The position numbers and the translations under genes are program-made. A stretch of 64,000 nucleotides of DNA, taken from positions 608,898 through 672,897 of the forward strand of contig JAQYWK010000004.1 of assembly GCA_030145055.1 (NCBI GenBank), written 5' to 3'. Shown in pieces: positions 8,957-18,448 of this stretch (positions within the stretch are counted from its first letter, which is position 1; each line of letters begins with the position of its first letter). The notes under the pieces were generated by a model. The model was not told the DNA's origin. It was given only the letters and a program-made list of their open reading frames with translations, and did not search any database. Source of the DNA: Desulfovibrio sp. (GTDB lineage Bacteria > Desulfobacterota > Desulfovibrionia > Desulfovibrionales > Desulfovibrionaceae).

Positions 8957-9460
8957 ATGAATCTTTCTAAGATAGATTTACTTAACAAGAAGTTTTCAAA
9001 ATCACTTTTTGGTTATTCTAAAAGTGAAGTGGATCAACTTTTGGCTGAACTTGCAGAGGTTCTCGGTGTAACTGCCGATGAAAAGAAGCAACTCTTAAAG
9101 AAAGTTGCCCGGCGTGAGTCTACCATTGGTGAATTTCGCCAGCGTGAAGAAACTCTACGTGATACTTTGATGACTACCCAGAAAATGATTGATGACTTGA
9201 AAACAACTGCCAGAAAAGAAGCTGAGCTCATAATTAATGAAGCTCATTCAAGGGCAGAAGTTATTTTACAGCAGGCTCATAATCGTCTGGCTCAAATTCA
9301 TGAAGATATTAATGAGCTCAAACGTCAGAGAACGAGGTTTGAAGTTGAGTTGAAGGCTGTTCTTGAGTCTCATCTTAAGACTCTTGAGATTAGCAGTCCT
9401 GAACTTGAAAAAGTTGAAGCCATCGAAGCTAAACTTAAATTTTTCAAAAAGGCCAAGTGA
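8957..9460 (+). CDS. DivIVA-domain coiled-coil protein
   Basis: A 167-residue protein. The N-terminal residues (LSKIDLLNKKFSKSLFGYSK) match the DivIVA/GpsB lipid-binding head, where the FxxxxxGYxxxEVD pattern is typical; here it is FSKSLFGYSKSEVDQLL. The rest is a long coiled coil (about 45-150) rich in K, E and R. DivIVA domains sense membrane curvature and recruit partners at poles or septa. GGAGG lies seven bases before the ATG. Adjacent YggT suggests a shared role. The exact partner is unknown. Confidence 0.85.
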   Translation: MNLSKIDLLNKKFSKSLFGYSKSEVDQLLAELAEVLGVTADEKKQLLKKVARRESTIGEFRQREETLRDTLMTTQKMIDDLKTTARKEAELIINEAHSRAEVILQQAHNRLAQIHEDINELKRQRTRFEVELKAVLESHLKTLEISSPELEKVEAIEAKLKFFKKAK

Positions 9461-9603
9461 GGTCCATCATTAGAAAGAATCTGAAATTGAATATATGTCT
9501 ATCCTCAGGGCTTTCTAATTCGGTGGAGTACTAAGTTGAACCGCGTTAGATTGGAAAGTTCCGCTGACGCTTGAATATGCAAACCTCTGTAAAGGAGTTT
9601 CAA

Positions 9604-9822
9604 ATGGAAGCTAAAGACGTAGATTTGATTAAGACATTGGTTGATCAGGATGCAGAAATTAAAGGTCTATGGGAGCAGCACACTGATCTGAATAAGATTA
9701 TTGATAAGATGGAGAAGAAAGGCTTTCTTAATGAGACTGAAACTCTAGAGCTGAAAGAGCTTAAAAAGAAAAAGCTGGCTGGAAAAACAAAATTACAATT
9801 GTTACTCGATAAGTATAAATAA
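9604..9822 (+). CDS. YdcH/DUF465-like small protein
   Basis: The ATG at 9604 has AAAGGAG at about -13, giving 72 residues; an upstream TTG at 9571 would place that ribosome site inside the gene. The pattern of a short N-terminal helix, [16 protein letters not shown], then [21 protein letters not shown] fits the YdcH (DUF465) family of small helical proteins of unknown function. It lies 14 bases before ilvB and may be translated from the same message. Confidence 0.8.
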   Translation: MEAKDVDLIKTLVDQDAEIKGLWEQHTDLNKIIDKMEKKGFLNETETLELKELKKKKLAGKTKLQLLLDKYK

Positions 9823-9836
9823 TAGGGAGAAGAGCC

Positions 9837-11528
9837 ATGGAGCTCACTGGTGCTCAGATATTTTTAGAATGTCTGAGAAAAGAGGGCGTTGAGGTTGTGT
9901 TCGGTTATCCCGGCGGCGCGATAATTGATATATACGACCAAATCCCTAATTATCCTTTTAAGCACATACTGGTCAGACATGAACAGGGTGCTGTCCATGC
10001 GGCAGACGGTTATGCCAGGGCAACTGGAGACGTAGGCGTATGCCTCGTCACTTCCGGTCCTGGTGCTACAAATGCTGTTACAGGCATTGCCACTGCATAT
10101 ATGGACTCAATTCCGGTAGTTTGTTTTACCGGACAGGTTCCGACTCCGTTAATCGGTAATGATGCCTTTCAAGAGGTAGATATTGTCGGAATTACGCGTC
10201 CTTGTACTAAACATAATTATCTGGTCAAAGATATTAAAGATCTCGCCTTCACCGTAAGACAGGCTTTTTATCTTGCCCGTTCCGGAAGACCTGGCCCTAT
10301 CGTGGTCGACCTTCCTAAAGATATAATGCAGACCAAGGCTGAATTCATTTGGCCTGAAGATGTGTCTCTTAGAAGCTATAACCCGAATCTTTTGCCGCAT
10401 ACTGGGCAGATTAAAAAGGTTGCCAAGCTGATTGAGCAGGCCGAAAGACCTATCATTTATGCTGGTGGCGGGGTTATAAGCGGCGGAGCAGAGGATGAAC
10501 TTACATGGCTCGCTAAGAGTCTGAATATACCAGTGACGGCTACTCTCATGGGGCTTGGTTCCTTTCCCGGCAACGATCCTCTTTGGCTCGGAATGCTCGG
10601 AATGCACGGAACCTATGCCGCAAACATGGCAATCAACAACGCGGACCTCGTTCTGGCAATCGGAGCGAGGTTCGACGACCGTGTTACGGGTAAAGTTGAT
10701 ACTTTTGCTCCGAAAGCTACTCTTGTTCACATTGATATTGATCCTACATCAATTCAGAAGAATGTAGCTGTTCATGTACCTCTTGTTGCTGATTGTAAAA
10801 GTGCCCTTTCTGCTCTTAAAGCTGAAATGGAACCGAATTTGGATGCTGTAAAAGCTGAAGAAGATCATGCCGTTTGGGTTCGTCAGGTTCAGCAGTGGGC
10901 TGAGACGCATCCGCTACGCTACAAGAAAGGTGGCAAACACATTAAGCCTCAGTATGTTGTTGAAAAGGTATATGAAATCAGCAACGGCGACGCTATTGTC
11001 GCTACTGAAGTCGGTCAGAACCAGATGTGGGCCGCTCAATTTTACAAATTTAAAAAGTCAAAATCTTTTCTGTCTTCGGGCGGTTTGGGAACGATGGGGT
11101 ATGGACTTCCTGCCGCTATCGGCGCACAAATGGCGTTTCCTGATAAGCTTGTAGTGAATATTGCCGGAGACGGTTCTATTCAGATGAATATTCAGGAAAT
11201 GATGACTGCTGTCTGTAACAATCTGCCAATTAAAATCGTTATACTAAATAATGGTTATCTCGGTATGGTTCGTCAGTGGCAGGAACTTTTTTATAATCGG
11301 AACTACTGCGAAACCTGTATGGATGCTCAGCCTGATTTCGTTAAATTGGCTGAAGCTTACGGTGCTGTAGGGTTCAGGGTTACTGAAGAGAAAGATGTTG
11401 TACCTGTTCTGACGGAAGCTTTTGCTCTGCCGAAGACTTGTATTATAGATGTCCGCGTCGATCCTGAGGAGAATGTTTATCCGATGGTTCCCGCCGGCGC
11501 TTCTTTAACCGACATGCTGCTCGTTTAG
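9837..11528 (+). CDS. ilvB: acetolactate synthase, large (catalytic) subunit
   Basis: A 563-residue ThDP enzyme that condenses two pyruvates to acetolactate, or pyruvate with 2-oxobutyrate, for valine/leucine/isoleucine synthesis. Seen in order: the N-terminal pyrimidine-binding domain with E49 in [18 protein letters not shown], the [11 protein letters not shown] segment, the central FAD-binding domain, and the C-terminal GDGSIQMN with [13 protein letters not shown], the Mg-ThDP motif. Full length for the family. The regulatory subunit starts 12 bases later. AGGGAGAAG lies upstream of the ATG. Confidence 0.97.
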   Translation: MELTGAQIFLECLRKEGVEVVFGYPGGAIIDIYDQIPNYPFKHILVRHEQGAVHAADGYARATGDVGVCLVTSGPGATNAVTGIATAYMDSIPVVCFTGQVPTPLIGNDAFQEVDIVGITRPCTKHNYLVKDIKDLAFTVRQAFYLARSGRPGPIVVDLPKDIMQTKAEFIWPEDVSLRSYNPNLLPHTGQIKKVAKLIEQAERPIIYAGGGVISGGAEDELTWLAKSLNIPVTATLMGLGSFPGNDPLWLGMLGMHGTYAANMAINNADLVLAIGARFDDRVTGKVDTFAPKATLVHIDIDPTSIQKNVAVHVPLVADCKSALSALKAEMEPNLDAVKAEEDHAVWVRQVQQWAETHPLRYKKGGKHIKPQYVVEKVYEISNGDAIVATEVGQNQMWAAQFYKFKKSKSFLSSGGLGTMGYGLPAAIGAQMAFPDKLVVNIAGDGSIQMNIQEMMTAVCNNLPIKIVILNNGYLGMVRQWQELFYNRNYCETCMDAQPDFVKLAEAYGAVGFRVTEEKDVVPVLTEAFALPKTCIIDVRVDPEENVYPMVPAGASLTDMLLV

Positions 11529-11540
11529 GAGGATAGAATA

Positions 11541-12023
11541 ATGAGACATACTCTGTCCGTCAGTGTTGAAAATGAGCCGGGAGTTTTATCCAGGGTCGTT
11601 GGGCTTTTTAGTGGACGTGGATTCAACATTGAATCCCTTAACGTTGCGCCTACTTTGGAAGAGGGCGTGTCCCTCATGACTATAACTACTGTCGGTGATG
11701 AACAAATCATCGAGCAGATTGTAAAACAGCTGAGAAAGCTGGTTACAGTCATTAAGGTAGTTGATCTCACAGAATTAAAAGCTGTTGAGAGAGAAATGGT
11801 CATGCTTAAAGTTAATGCCGAAGATGCTAAGCGTGCAGAAATTCTGCGCATAGTTGATATATTCAGATGTAAAGTTGTTGATGTAAGTGTGGACGAGCTG
11901 ACCCTTGAGGTAACAGGCGACCACGGTAAAACCGAAGCTTTGATTAATCTGCTGGCTAGATTTGGTATTAAGGAAATTGCCCGTACAGGTACAGTCGCTA
12001 TGAAGCGTGCCTTGCAAGCTTAA
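11541..12023 (+). CDS. ilvN: acetolactate synthase, small (regulatory) subunit
   Basis: A 160-residue protein with the N-terminal ACT domain (HTLSVSVENEPGVLSRVVGL, then RGFNIESL) that binds valine for feedback inhibition, and the C-terminal ALS small-subunit domain (VTGDHGKTEALINLL). AGGAGG lies directly before the ATG. It follows ilvB closely and is followed 123 bases later by ilvC. The family symbol is ilvN or ilvH; the two are not separable here. Confidence 0.95.
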   Translation: MRHTLSVSVENEPGVLSRVVGLFSGRGFNIESLNVAPTLEEGVSLMTITTVGDEQIIEQIVKQLRKLVTVIKVVDLTELKAVEREMVMLKVNAEDAKRAEILRIVDIFRCKVVDVSVDELTLEVTGDHGKTEALINLLARFGIKEIARTGTVAMKRALQA

Positions 12024-12146
12024 TTATATTTCAATCATTATTTCGGCATAGAAGTGATCTCCGGCAGGTTTTAATCGGGTGTTAAAACTAGCTGGGAAAC
12101 TATTATGGTTTCGTGTCCGAAGGAAAGCGAAAATTAGGAGATTAAG

Positions 12147-13136
12147 ATGAAAGTTTATTACGAAGATGACGCGGATTTAAGCCTTTTGAAAGACAAAACT
12201 GTAGCCATCATCGGTTACGGTAGCCAGGGGCACGCACACGCACAGAATCTACGTGATTCAGGCGTTAAAGTTGTTGTTGGACAGCGCCCCGGCGGAGCTA
12301 ACTACGAGCTAGCTAAAGAACATGGTTTTAAACCAGTAAGCGCAGCAGAAGCAACAGCAGCAGCTGACCTGATTATGATTCTTCTACCTGATCAAGTTCA
12401 GGGTGCAATTTATAAAGAAGACATTCTTCCTAACCTAAAGCCTGGTGATATCCTTGCTTTCGGTCATGGTTTCAATATTCATTTTGACCAGATCGTTCCT
12501 AACGATGACAACGACGTAATCATGATTGCTCCTAAGGGGCCGGGTCATCTTGTTCGTCGCACATACACTGAAGGCGGAGCTGTTCCAGCAATCGCTGCAG
12601 TTTACCAGAACGTTTCCGGTAAAGCTTTTGATATTGCTCTTGCTTACGCAAAAGGTATCGGCGCAACTCGTTCAGGTGTTATCGAAACTAACTTCCGTGA
12701 AGAAACTGAAACTGACCTTTTCGGTGAGCAAGCAGTTCTTTGTGGTGGCGTAAGTGAGCTTATCAAAGCTGGTTTCGAAACTTTGGTTGAAGCTGGATAC
12801 CAGCCTGAAATCGCATATTTTGAGTGTCTGCACGAACTCAAATTGACCATCGACCTCATTTATGAAGGTGGTCTATCTAACATGCGTAGCTCCATCAGTG
12901 ATACAGCTGAATACGGTGATCTTACTCGCGGACCAAGAGTAATCAACGCAGAAAGCCGTAAAGAAATGAAAAAGATCCTCAAAGAAATCCAGCAGGGTGA
13001 ATTTGCTAAAGAATTCATTGTTGAAAATATGTCTGGTAAAGCTCACTTCAACGCAATGCGCCGCATTAATGCAGAGCATCAGGTTGAAACCGTTGGAGCA
13101 GATCTTCGCAAAATGATGAGCTGGCTTAAAAAATAG
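12147..13136 (+). CDS. ilvC: ketol-acid reductoisomerase, class I
   Basis: A 329-residue class I enzyme that rearranges and reduces acetolactate with NADPH and Mg2+. The Rossmann motif [10 protein letters not shown] is at residues 23-32, and the later [10 protein letters not shown] and [11 protein letters not shown] carry the substrate and Mg ligands; the C-terminal knotted domain ([17 protein letters not shown]) is intact. AGGAG lies before the start. It ends at a 19-bp intrinsic terminator, closing the ilvBNC unit. Confidence 0.97.
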   Translation: MKVYYEDDADLSLLKDKTVAIIGYGSQGHAHAQNLRDSGVKVVVGQRPGGANYELAKEHGFKPVSAAEATAAADLIMILLPDQVQGAIYKEDILPNLKPGDILAFGHGFNIHFDQIVPNDDNDVIMIAPKGPGHLVRRTYTEGGAVPAIAAVYQNVSGKAFDIALAYAKGIGATRSGVIETNFREETETDLFGEQAVLCGGVSELIKAGFETLVEAGYQPEIAYFECLHELKLTIDLIYEGGLSNMRSSISDTAEYGDLTRGPRVINAESRKEMKKILKEIQQGEFAKEFIVENMSGKAHFNAMRRINAEHQVETVGADLRKMMSWLKK

Positions 13137-13165
13137 TTCAGCTGACTTAATTTGATTTAGATATA

Positions 13166-13215
13166 GCCCGTGTTAGAAAGGTGAACTATTCGCCTTTTTA
13201 ATGCGGGTTATTTAT
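13166..13215 (+). terminator. intrinsic terminator after ilvC
   Basis: A 19-bp stem with several G-U pairs (13166-13184 with 13190-13208, five-base loop) is followed by a T-rich tract. Confidence 0.85.
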
Positions 13216-13580
13216 TTTTTTATTTATATACGGTATAGTCATCATTCAGATTCCATCGTGGGATTGTTTTCTTAAAAATGGACGATTGAAGGCGCAATCA
13301 GGGCAATTGATGCTTTTGATGGAAATGAATTAGGTAGACATAGTCTTAAATTTAATGAAGTCCGCTCGCGCGAGGTGTCTTTATTGGCTGGTAATTCGTA
13401 GCGATTTGGTATAAAGCCCTTTTGGTTGGTGAGAATTTCTTTTTTTTACCATTTCCTAATTATACCTAAAGACAGTCTTGATAGTAGTTTCCGTTATACG
13501 GAAATATCAAAAATAGAGCCTGCTGTTGTTTAAGAGTTAGCAGGCTTCTCATATTCATTTTTAAAAACACGGAAAATATT
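13216..13580. other. gene-free gap between ilvC and infA
   Basis: No frame longer than about 20 codons looks real here. A short stem (tttccg/cggaaa, about 13487-13503) and a 7-bp hairpin gcctgct/agcaggc (about 13518-13545) precede infA and may form its 5' leader. I see no convincing promoter or gene remnant. Confidence 0.5.
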
Positions 13581-13799
13581 TTGGCAAAAGAAGAAGGCAT
13601 TGCAGTTAATGGCACCGTAGAAGAAGCACTCCCGAATGCTATGTTCAGAGTAGAGCTAGAAAACGGTCACGTAGTATTGGCACATATTTCTGGGAAAATG
13701 CGTAAATTCCGCATCAGAGTAATGCCCGGCGATAAAGTTACGGTTGAACTTTCTCCGTACGATTTGACTCGCGGCAGAATTACTTACCGTCCTCGTTAA
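13581..13799 (+). CDS. infA: translation initiation factor IF-1
   Basis: A 72-residue S1-like OB-fold protein of exact family length: [36 protein letters not shown] and the C-terminal [11 protein letters not shown]-1 occupies the ribosomal A site during initiation. The frame starts with TTG at 13581, since [11 protein letters not shown] matches the family N-terminus and no ATG fits. Only a weak GGAAAA lies upstream. Not in a ribosomal protein operon here; it stands alone with its own terminator. Confidence 0.95.
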   Translation: MAKEEGIAVNGTVEEALPNAMFRVELENGHVVLAHISGKMRKFRIRVMPGDKVTVELSPYDLTRGRITYRPR

Positions 13800-13881
13800 G
13801 TATTCGTCGGTAGATTTTAGCGGTTTGAACATCGCTAAAATATTCCCCACGCGGGGTCGCTCTTATACGGACGGCCCCGTG

Positions 13882-13914
13882 GGAAGAGTAGTGCGAATTT
13901 CTCTTCCTTTTTTT
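13882..13914 (+). terminator. intrinsic terminator after infA
   Basis: A 7-bp perfect stem (ggaagag / ctcttcc) with a 12-base loop is followed by seven T. A second GC-rich hairpin with one bulge lies just upstream (about 13853-13883). Confidence 0.75.
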
Positions 13915-13935
13915 GCGTCCTTTTTTTGAGGGATT

Positions 13936-14322
13936 TTACGCGTTCTTTATATCCAATAATAGAGTTCCATCTATTGCTTCTAAGGGTGTAACCTTGATAC
14001 TCTCCCTGTCTATGTACGTAATTGTCACCGGATGCATGCCAATGGGGTTAGGGCGATCAGGGGAGCGTGTAGAAAATACTCCGCGCATAGGAATTGACTC
14101 ATTGCCACGTGGATGTACTTTTAAATAGTTTCTGTCCGCTTCATGGAGCCATGTCAGTAAAACAATTTCCATTCCGACCTTAAGACCATCCATTGCATCC
14201 CTAAATTCATCTTCAATATGTAAGGTTGCAACAATTCCGCCTTCATCTCCCTGACGCGGTGTATCAGATCTTTTTTTAAAGTCCGACTGCACATATCCAA
14301 TTATTTTCAGAGAAGTGTTCAT
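13936..14322 (-). CDS. trmO: TsaA/TrmO-family tRNA methyltransferase
   Basis: A 128-residue protein carrying the TrmO core: GVFSTRSPDRPNPIG, the SAM-site signature, plus PRQGDEGG near the N-terminus and LLDIKNA at the end. TrmO methylates N6 of t6A37 in certain tRNAs. It is shorter than E. coli TrmO (about 235 residues) but matches the short single-domain TsaA/VirR-like members, so activity on tRNA is likely, not certain. AAGGA precedes the ATG. It is convergent with infA. Confidence 0.85.
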   Translation of the reverse strand: MNTSLKIIGYVQSDFKKRSDTPRQGDEGGIVATLHIEDEFRDAMDGLKVGMEIVLLTWLHEADRNYLKVHPRGNESIPMRGVFSTRSPDRPNPIGMHPVTITYIDRESIKVTPLEAIDGTLLLDIKNA

Positions 14323-14452
14323 TTTATCCTTTTTTATTAAGGGTGGGTGTATGTCTTTTCTATGTTATGATGTTTCGATTAGCAGTACCAATAAACGATT
14401 TTTTTTAAAATAGGAATTGTCAACCTGCATCGTTCTAATGTTGATCACACCA

Positions 14453-14481
14453 TTGACAGCAGGTGCGATCAAGAATATCAA
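14453..14481 (+). promoter_or_regulatory. sigma-70 type promoter of the cobalamin operon
   Basis: TTGACA (14453-14458), a 17-base spacer and TATCAA (14476-14481) place transcription start at about 14488, the first base of the riboswitch P1 stem. The agreement with the aptamer start supports the call. Confidence 0.8.
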
Positions 14482-14485
14482 TTTT

Positions 14486-14667
14486 TTCAGTGGTGCTCTT
14501 ATGAGCTTAAAAGGGAATCCTGTTTAAATCAGGAACGGACCCGCCGCCGTGAGTCCTATATAATTGAACCCCGTAGCCGATTTTAATCAGGCTTAGCGTG
14601 TCACTGAAATTTCATTTCGGGAAGGCCGGGTAAGATGGGACAAGTCGGAAGACCTGCCAACACTGAA
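14486..14667 (+). promoter_or_regulatory. cobalamin (B12) riboswitch aptamer
   Basis: The closing stem pairs ttcagtg (14486-14492) with cactgaa (14661-14667). Between them are the class hallmarks: gggaatcctg, ggaacggacccgccgccgtg, a peripheral stem, cgggaaggccgg and aagtcggaagacctgcc (the B12 box region). It lies just downstream of a good promoter and 125 bases before the cobaltochelatase gene. Adenosyl- or methylcobalamin binding should switch the operon off, as in the family. Confidence 0.93.
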
Positions 14668-14779
14668 TATATGCTATGCTTTGATAGATAACGGGGCTTT
14701 TATCTGTCGAAAAATCCGTATAACTACGCGTGCTTTGCGTGTGTAGGAACGGGCTGTTTTATTTTAAGCCCCCAAATAA
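14668..14779 (+). promoter_or_regulatory. riboswitch expression platform before cbiK
   Basis: A stem (gatagataa 14683-14691 with ttatctgtc 14700-14708) presents cggggctt in its loop. A second hairpin (gggct/aagccc, about 14755-14771) ends eight bases before the GGAG of cbiK. The loop cggggctt (14692-14699) is complementary to aagcccc (14766-14772), so alternative pairing could hide or expose the ribosome site. No T-run follows, which favours translational over transcriptional control. This is inference from base pairing. Confidence 0.5.
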
Positions 14780-14791
14780 ATGGAGACTGTT

Positions 14792-15691
14792 ATGCAGTAT
14801 CGTTTTGGGGTTACACAAAAAGCAATTTCTGCTTTTGTCCTCCTTTTTATTCTTATTCTTCCTTCTATTGTACTCGCCGGACATGGCGAACCTGCGGCTG
14901 CTAAGAAAGGTATTCTTCTTGTAGCTTTTGGCTCAAGTATGGACGAGGCACAGGTCTCTTTCGATAACTTAGACGCTGCCGTTAAAAAAACTTTCCCAGA
15001 CGTTCCCGTTCGGTGGTCATTTTCGTCTGCCATTATCCGAAATGTTCTAGCTGAAAAAGGGCGTAATGTTGATTCGCCAGCTACAGCACTTTCTAAAATG
15101 ATGGATGATGGCTTCACTCATGTTGCCGTTCAGTCATTGCACACCATCCCCGGCGAAGAGTATTTTGGCATCCTTGATACTGCGAAGAGATTTGAGGGCA
15201 TGCCCAAGGGAATGTCTAAGATTACCGTCGGTAATCCTCTTCTTTATTCGGACGCAGACATGGTGCGAACTGCTAAAGCTATTGCCGCCAATATTCCTAA
15301 AGACCGCAAAGCTAAAGATGCTGTCGTCCTAATGGGGCATGGGACACATCACGGCGCGAATATTTACTATCCTGCATCTCAATACTACTTCTCAAACATT
15401 GACCCTAAAATCTTTGTAGGAACTGTTGAAGGTTCTCCTACTCTTGATGATGTCAAAAAGAAACTCGCTAAAAGTAAGGCTAAAAAAGTCTACTTGATGC
15501 CGTATATGTCTGTTGCAGGTGACCATGCCCGTAATGATATGGCGGGTGATGAAGCTGATTCTTGGGTGTCAGAGTTGACCAAAGCTGGTTATAAATGCGT
15601 ACCTGTTCTTAAAGGTAGTGCAGAATTTCCGCAGGTCGTAGATATTTGGGTCGATCATCTTAAAGTAGCTTTTAAGCATCTCGATTCCTAA
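14792..15691 (+). CDS. cbiK: sirohydrochlorin cobaltochelatase, exported form (CbiK-P type)
   Basis: The ATG at 14792 has GGAG six bases upstream and gives 299 residues with a signal peptide (AFVLLFILILPSIVLAGHGE). An ATG at 14780 lies in frame but overlaps that site. The body matches CbiK: KKGILLVAFGSSMDEA, SLHTIPGEEY, LMGHGTHHGANIYYPA, VEGSPT and MPYMSVAGDHARNDMAG, including the metal-binding histidines. Desulfovibrio has a cytoplasmic and a periplasmic CbiK; the periplasmic one has been linked to haem or iron handling. Here it heads a B12-controlled operon with an importer. Confidence 0.92.
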   Translation: MQYRFGVTQKAISAFVLLFILILPSIVLAGHGEPAAAKKGILLVAFGSSMDEAQVSFDNLDAAVKKTFPDVPVRWSFSSAIIRNVLAEKGRNVDSPATALSKMMDDGFTHVAVQSLHTIPGEEYFGILDTAKRFEGMPKGMSKITVGNPLLYSDADMVRTAKAIAANIPKDRKAKDAVVLMGHGTHHGANIYYPASQYYFSNIDPKIFVGTVEGSPTLDDVKKKLAKSKAKKVYLMPYMSVAGDHARNDMAGDEADSWVSELTKAGYKCVPVLKGSAEFPQVVDIWVDHLKVAFKHLDS

Positions 15692-15719
15692 ATCGAATTA
15701 ATTCAGGGGGCGGTAAAAT

Positions 15720-16775
15720 ATGGAAACATTGGATAAAAGAAGAGTTAAGGCTGTTGCTGTGCTCTTGTTTCTTGTTCCTGTTTCTATTTTTGCCGCCTGC
15801 TTGTTTGGTGCGTATGATACATCTATTGCGCAAGTTTTCCATGTGTTCAAATCTGCTCTCTTCGGAGATGCGGAAAGTACAAAGTCTTCACTATCTTTTA
15901 TAGTAACAGATCTGAGGCTCAGCAGAATATGTCTGTCCTTTTTGGTGGGCATGTCGCTTGCTGTTGCCGGAACCGTGTATCAAGGCATTTTACGAAATCC
16001 TTTAGCTGATCCTTTCACTTTAGGTGTCAGTAGCGGGGCGGCATTTGGCGCAAGTCTGGCTATCTTTTCAGGATCAACTGTCCTCGGGGCGGGGCTATGG
16101 CTTAAGTTTGGATCACTATTTCTGCCGCTGGCGGCTCTTGCTGGAGCAATGGCGGCCCTTGGTGCGGTACTTATGCTTGGGCGAATTGGGGGCAGTTTGC
16201 GCCGTGAGACTATGGTGCTTGCCGGGATTGTCGTGGCGACATTTCTCTCGGCCTTGATATCATTGCTTAAGTCGCTGGATGAAGATTCCGTGACTAGTAT
16301 TGTCTTCTGGATAATGGGCAGTTTTCAGGGGCGCGGTTGGGATCACGTTGCACTCTTTCTACCGTATTTTATCCTCGGTATGATTCCGATTATTTATTAT
16401 TCTCGCGAACTGGACATATTGTCGCTCGGGGAAACTCAGGCACGCCATCTTGGTATGGATGTATCCCGAGTCAGATTATATTTGCTTGTGGGTTCGGGGC
16501 TGTTGACGGGAGCGGCTGTAGCTGTTTCTGGAATTATCGGATTTGTGGGGCTGATTGTGCCTCATTTGGTTCGTATGTTTCAGGGCGCGGAACACAGGCC
16601 GTTGCTACTTTCATCCTCATTGCTCGGTGGATTGCTACTCGTGTGGTCAGACGTTATTGCCCGTTCATTACTTCCCGGCGGCGAGGAACTGCCTGTAGGG
16701 GTTGTGACAGCACTGCTCGGCGGGCCGTTTTTCTGCATAGTTCTAAGGGGCGGATTTAGGGGAACAAAGTCATGA
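15720..16775 (+). CDS. BtuC/FecCD-type ABC transporter permease
   Basis: A 351-residue permease with about ten membrane segments. The family motifs GTVYQGILRNPLADPFTLGVSSG (split here only for length) and LGETQARHLGMDVSRVR, the cytoplasmic ATPase-coupling loop, are clear, as is SGIIGFVGLIVPHLVRM near the end. These transporters carry B12, haem or siderophore-iron; the riboswitch and cobaltochelatase upstream favour a corrinoid, cobalt-porphyrinoid or haem-like substrate. It overlaps the ATPase gene by four bases (ATGA). Confidence 0.92.
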   Translation: METLDKRRVKAVAVLLFLVPVSIFAACLFGAYDTSIAQVFHVFKSALFGDAESTKSSLSFIVTDLRLSRICLSFLVGMSLAVAGTVYQGILRNPLADPFTLGVSSGAAFGASLAIFSGSTVLGAGLWLKFGSLFLPLAALAGAMAALGAVLMLGRIGGSLRRETMVLAGIVVATFLSALISLLKSLDEDSVTSIVFWIMGSFQGRGWDHVALFLPYFILGMIPIIYYSRELDILSLGETQARHLGMDVSRVRLYLLVGSGLLTGAAVAVSGIIGFVGLIVPHLVRMFQGAEHRPLLLSSSLLGGLLLVWSDVIARSLLPGGEELPVGVVTALLGGPFFCIVLRGGFRGTKS

Positions 16776-17557
16776 TCGCTGTAGAAAATATTTCTGCCGG
16801 ATACGGCAGGCGCAAAGTTCTCAGCGATATGAATCTGCTTTTCTGCGAAGGGGCCATGACAGCGGTTCTCGGACCTAACGGTAGCGGGAAAACTACGCTT
16901 GTGTCCTCAATTTCGGGTGTTCTAAATCCTTTATCGGGACAGATAAAGGTTGCTGGAAAAAATGTTCGGGATTATCGCCCTCGTGAACTTGCTGAAATTA
17001 TGTCGGTCCTTCCGCAAAAGGTTGAACCAGCTTTCGGGCTGACCGTTAAGTCTATGGTTATGATGGGCCGGTATGCACATGGTTCAGGTTTTTTTGGATA
17101 TGATGCTGAAGATGAGAATATTTGCGCTGAAGCTATTCAGCGGGTTGGAATTACCCACTTAAAGGATCGCCCTGTATCAGAACTTTCGGGCGGCGAGTTT
17201 CAACGGGTGCTTATGGCTCGCACGGTTTCGCAGCAGTCAAAAATAATGGTTCTTGATGAGGCCGCGTCAGGAGTTGATGTTGCCGGAAAAATAGAGCTTT
17301 TTGATATGCTTAAAACTTTGAATAAACAGGGTGCGACCATAATCTGTGTGATTCACGATTTGAATCTTGCATCACTTTATTTCGACCGTCTTGTGTTCCT
17401 ATCAGAGGGAAGAGCTGTTTTGGACGGTCCTCCTGCGGATGTTATTACGAAGGATAATATTTCGAATGTTTATAAAACATCTGTTTCAATTGTTGAACAT
17501 CCAGAGCTTGGTGTTCCTCAAGTCCTTTTTTCTCCTTCTGGCGATTTTACCCTGTAA
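16772..17557 (+). CDS. BtuD/FecE-type ABC transporter ATPase
   Basis: A 261-residue nucleotide-binding subunit with Walker A GPNGSGKTT, signature LSGGEFQRVLMA, Walker B IMVLDEAASGVD and switch histidine in CVIHDLNLASLY. The start overlaps the permease stop as ATGA. It energises the importer with the neighbouring permease and binding protein. The last bases overlap the start of the binding-protein gene in another frame. Confidence 0.93.
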   Translation: MIAVENISAGYGRRKVLSDMNLLFCEGAMTAVLGPNGSGKTTLVSSISGVLNPLSGQIKVAGKNVRDYRPRELAEIMSVLPQKVEPAFGLTVKSMVMMGRYAHGSGFFGYDAEDENICAEAIQRVGITHLKDRPVSELSGGEFQRVLMARTVSQQSKIMVLDEAASGVDVAGKIELFDMLKTLNKQGATIICVIHDLNLASLYFDRLVFLSEGRAVLDGPPADVITKDNISNVYKTSVSIVEHPELGVPQVLFSPSGDFTL

Positions 17558-18386
17558 TTTAGCTTTTGCAGAAATTTCTGTGATTGATGACTTCGGGGAT
17601 GAGGTTGTGCTTAAGGAGCCTGCTAAAAGGATTGTAGCGCTCTACGGCTCATTTAATGAGATACTTTTTGCGATGGATTTGGAAGATAGAATCGTTGCCC
17701 GCACTGCTGGTGATGATTATCCTGAACAGATAGTGAAGTTGCCGTCCATTGGCACTCACATGCGCCCTAATCCAGAATTGATTGTCGCCTTAAATCCTGA
17801 TCTGGTTTTACAGATGGCAGGGCGCTCGCAGGCCAAAGCTCCGCTTGAGCCGTTAAAGGTGCGGGGCATCCCGACGGCGATGTTTCAGGTTACCTCGTTT
17901 GACGAGTTGTATTCCTTGATTCACAGAATCGGTATTTTAACCGCAGAACCTGAACGCGCAGAAAAACTTGTGCAGTCCATGGTTATGCGTCTTGATAAAG
18001 TGAAAGAAAAGTACACCGATATAAATGATAAGCCTGACGTATTCTTTGAGATTCGGTACCCGAATCTTTTAGCTGCGGGGAAAGGCTCAATTGTATCAGA
18101 TATTATACGAAAAGCTGGCGGGACAAATTGTGTAAAGAATAATAAAAAGATCGTTCGCATGGGTGAAGAAGAACTACTTCGGCTCGATCCTGCAAATTAT
18201 GTTTACCAGTCCGGCCGCATGAATCAATCTCCTGTATCTCCAACTGAGCGTGGTCATTTTAAAATGATTATGGCTGTTCGATCAGGTAGAATTTTAAAGG
18301 TAGACGAATCTGTATTTTCTCGTCCCGGTCCACGCAATGTTGATGCTGTGGAAACCTTGGCCGATTTTTTATATAGTACTAATTAG
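17466..18386 (+). CDS. BtuF/FhuD-type periplasmic binding protein
   Basis: A helical-backbone binding protein (ISVIDDFGDEVVLKEPAKRIV start of fold; LNPDLVLQ; AGGTNCVKN; SRPGPRNVDAV) matching the cobalamin/iron-complex class. A hydrophobic signal ending LPCNLAFA precedes it. The start is uncertain: ATG 17466 gives a 35-residue leader and 92 bases of overlap with the ATPase gene, while GTG 17511 gives a tighter leader and less overlap. The earlier frame from 17367 lacks any signal. It delivers substrate to the permease and ATPase encoded just before. Confidence 0.85.
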   Translation: MFIKHLFQLLNIQSLVFLKSFFLLLAILPCNLAFAEISVIDDFGDEVVLKEPAKRIVALYGSFNEILFAMDLEDRIVARTAGDDYPEQIVKLPSIGTHMRPNPELIVALNPDLVLQMAGRSQAKAPLEPLKVRGIPTAMFQVTSFDELYSLIHRIGILTAEPERAEKLVQSMVMRLDKVKEKYTDINDKPDVFFEIRYPNLLAAGKGSIVSDIIRKAGGTNCVKNNKKIVRMGEEELLRLDPANYVYQSGRMNQSPVSPTERGHFKMIMAVRSGRILKVDESVFSRPGPRNVDAVETLADFLYSTN

Positions 18387-18448
18387 AGTTAATCTCTTAA
18401 AAACATTTACTGTCACTGTTTGATCAGTGAACTAAAACGAGTATATTA

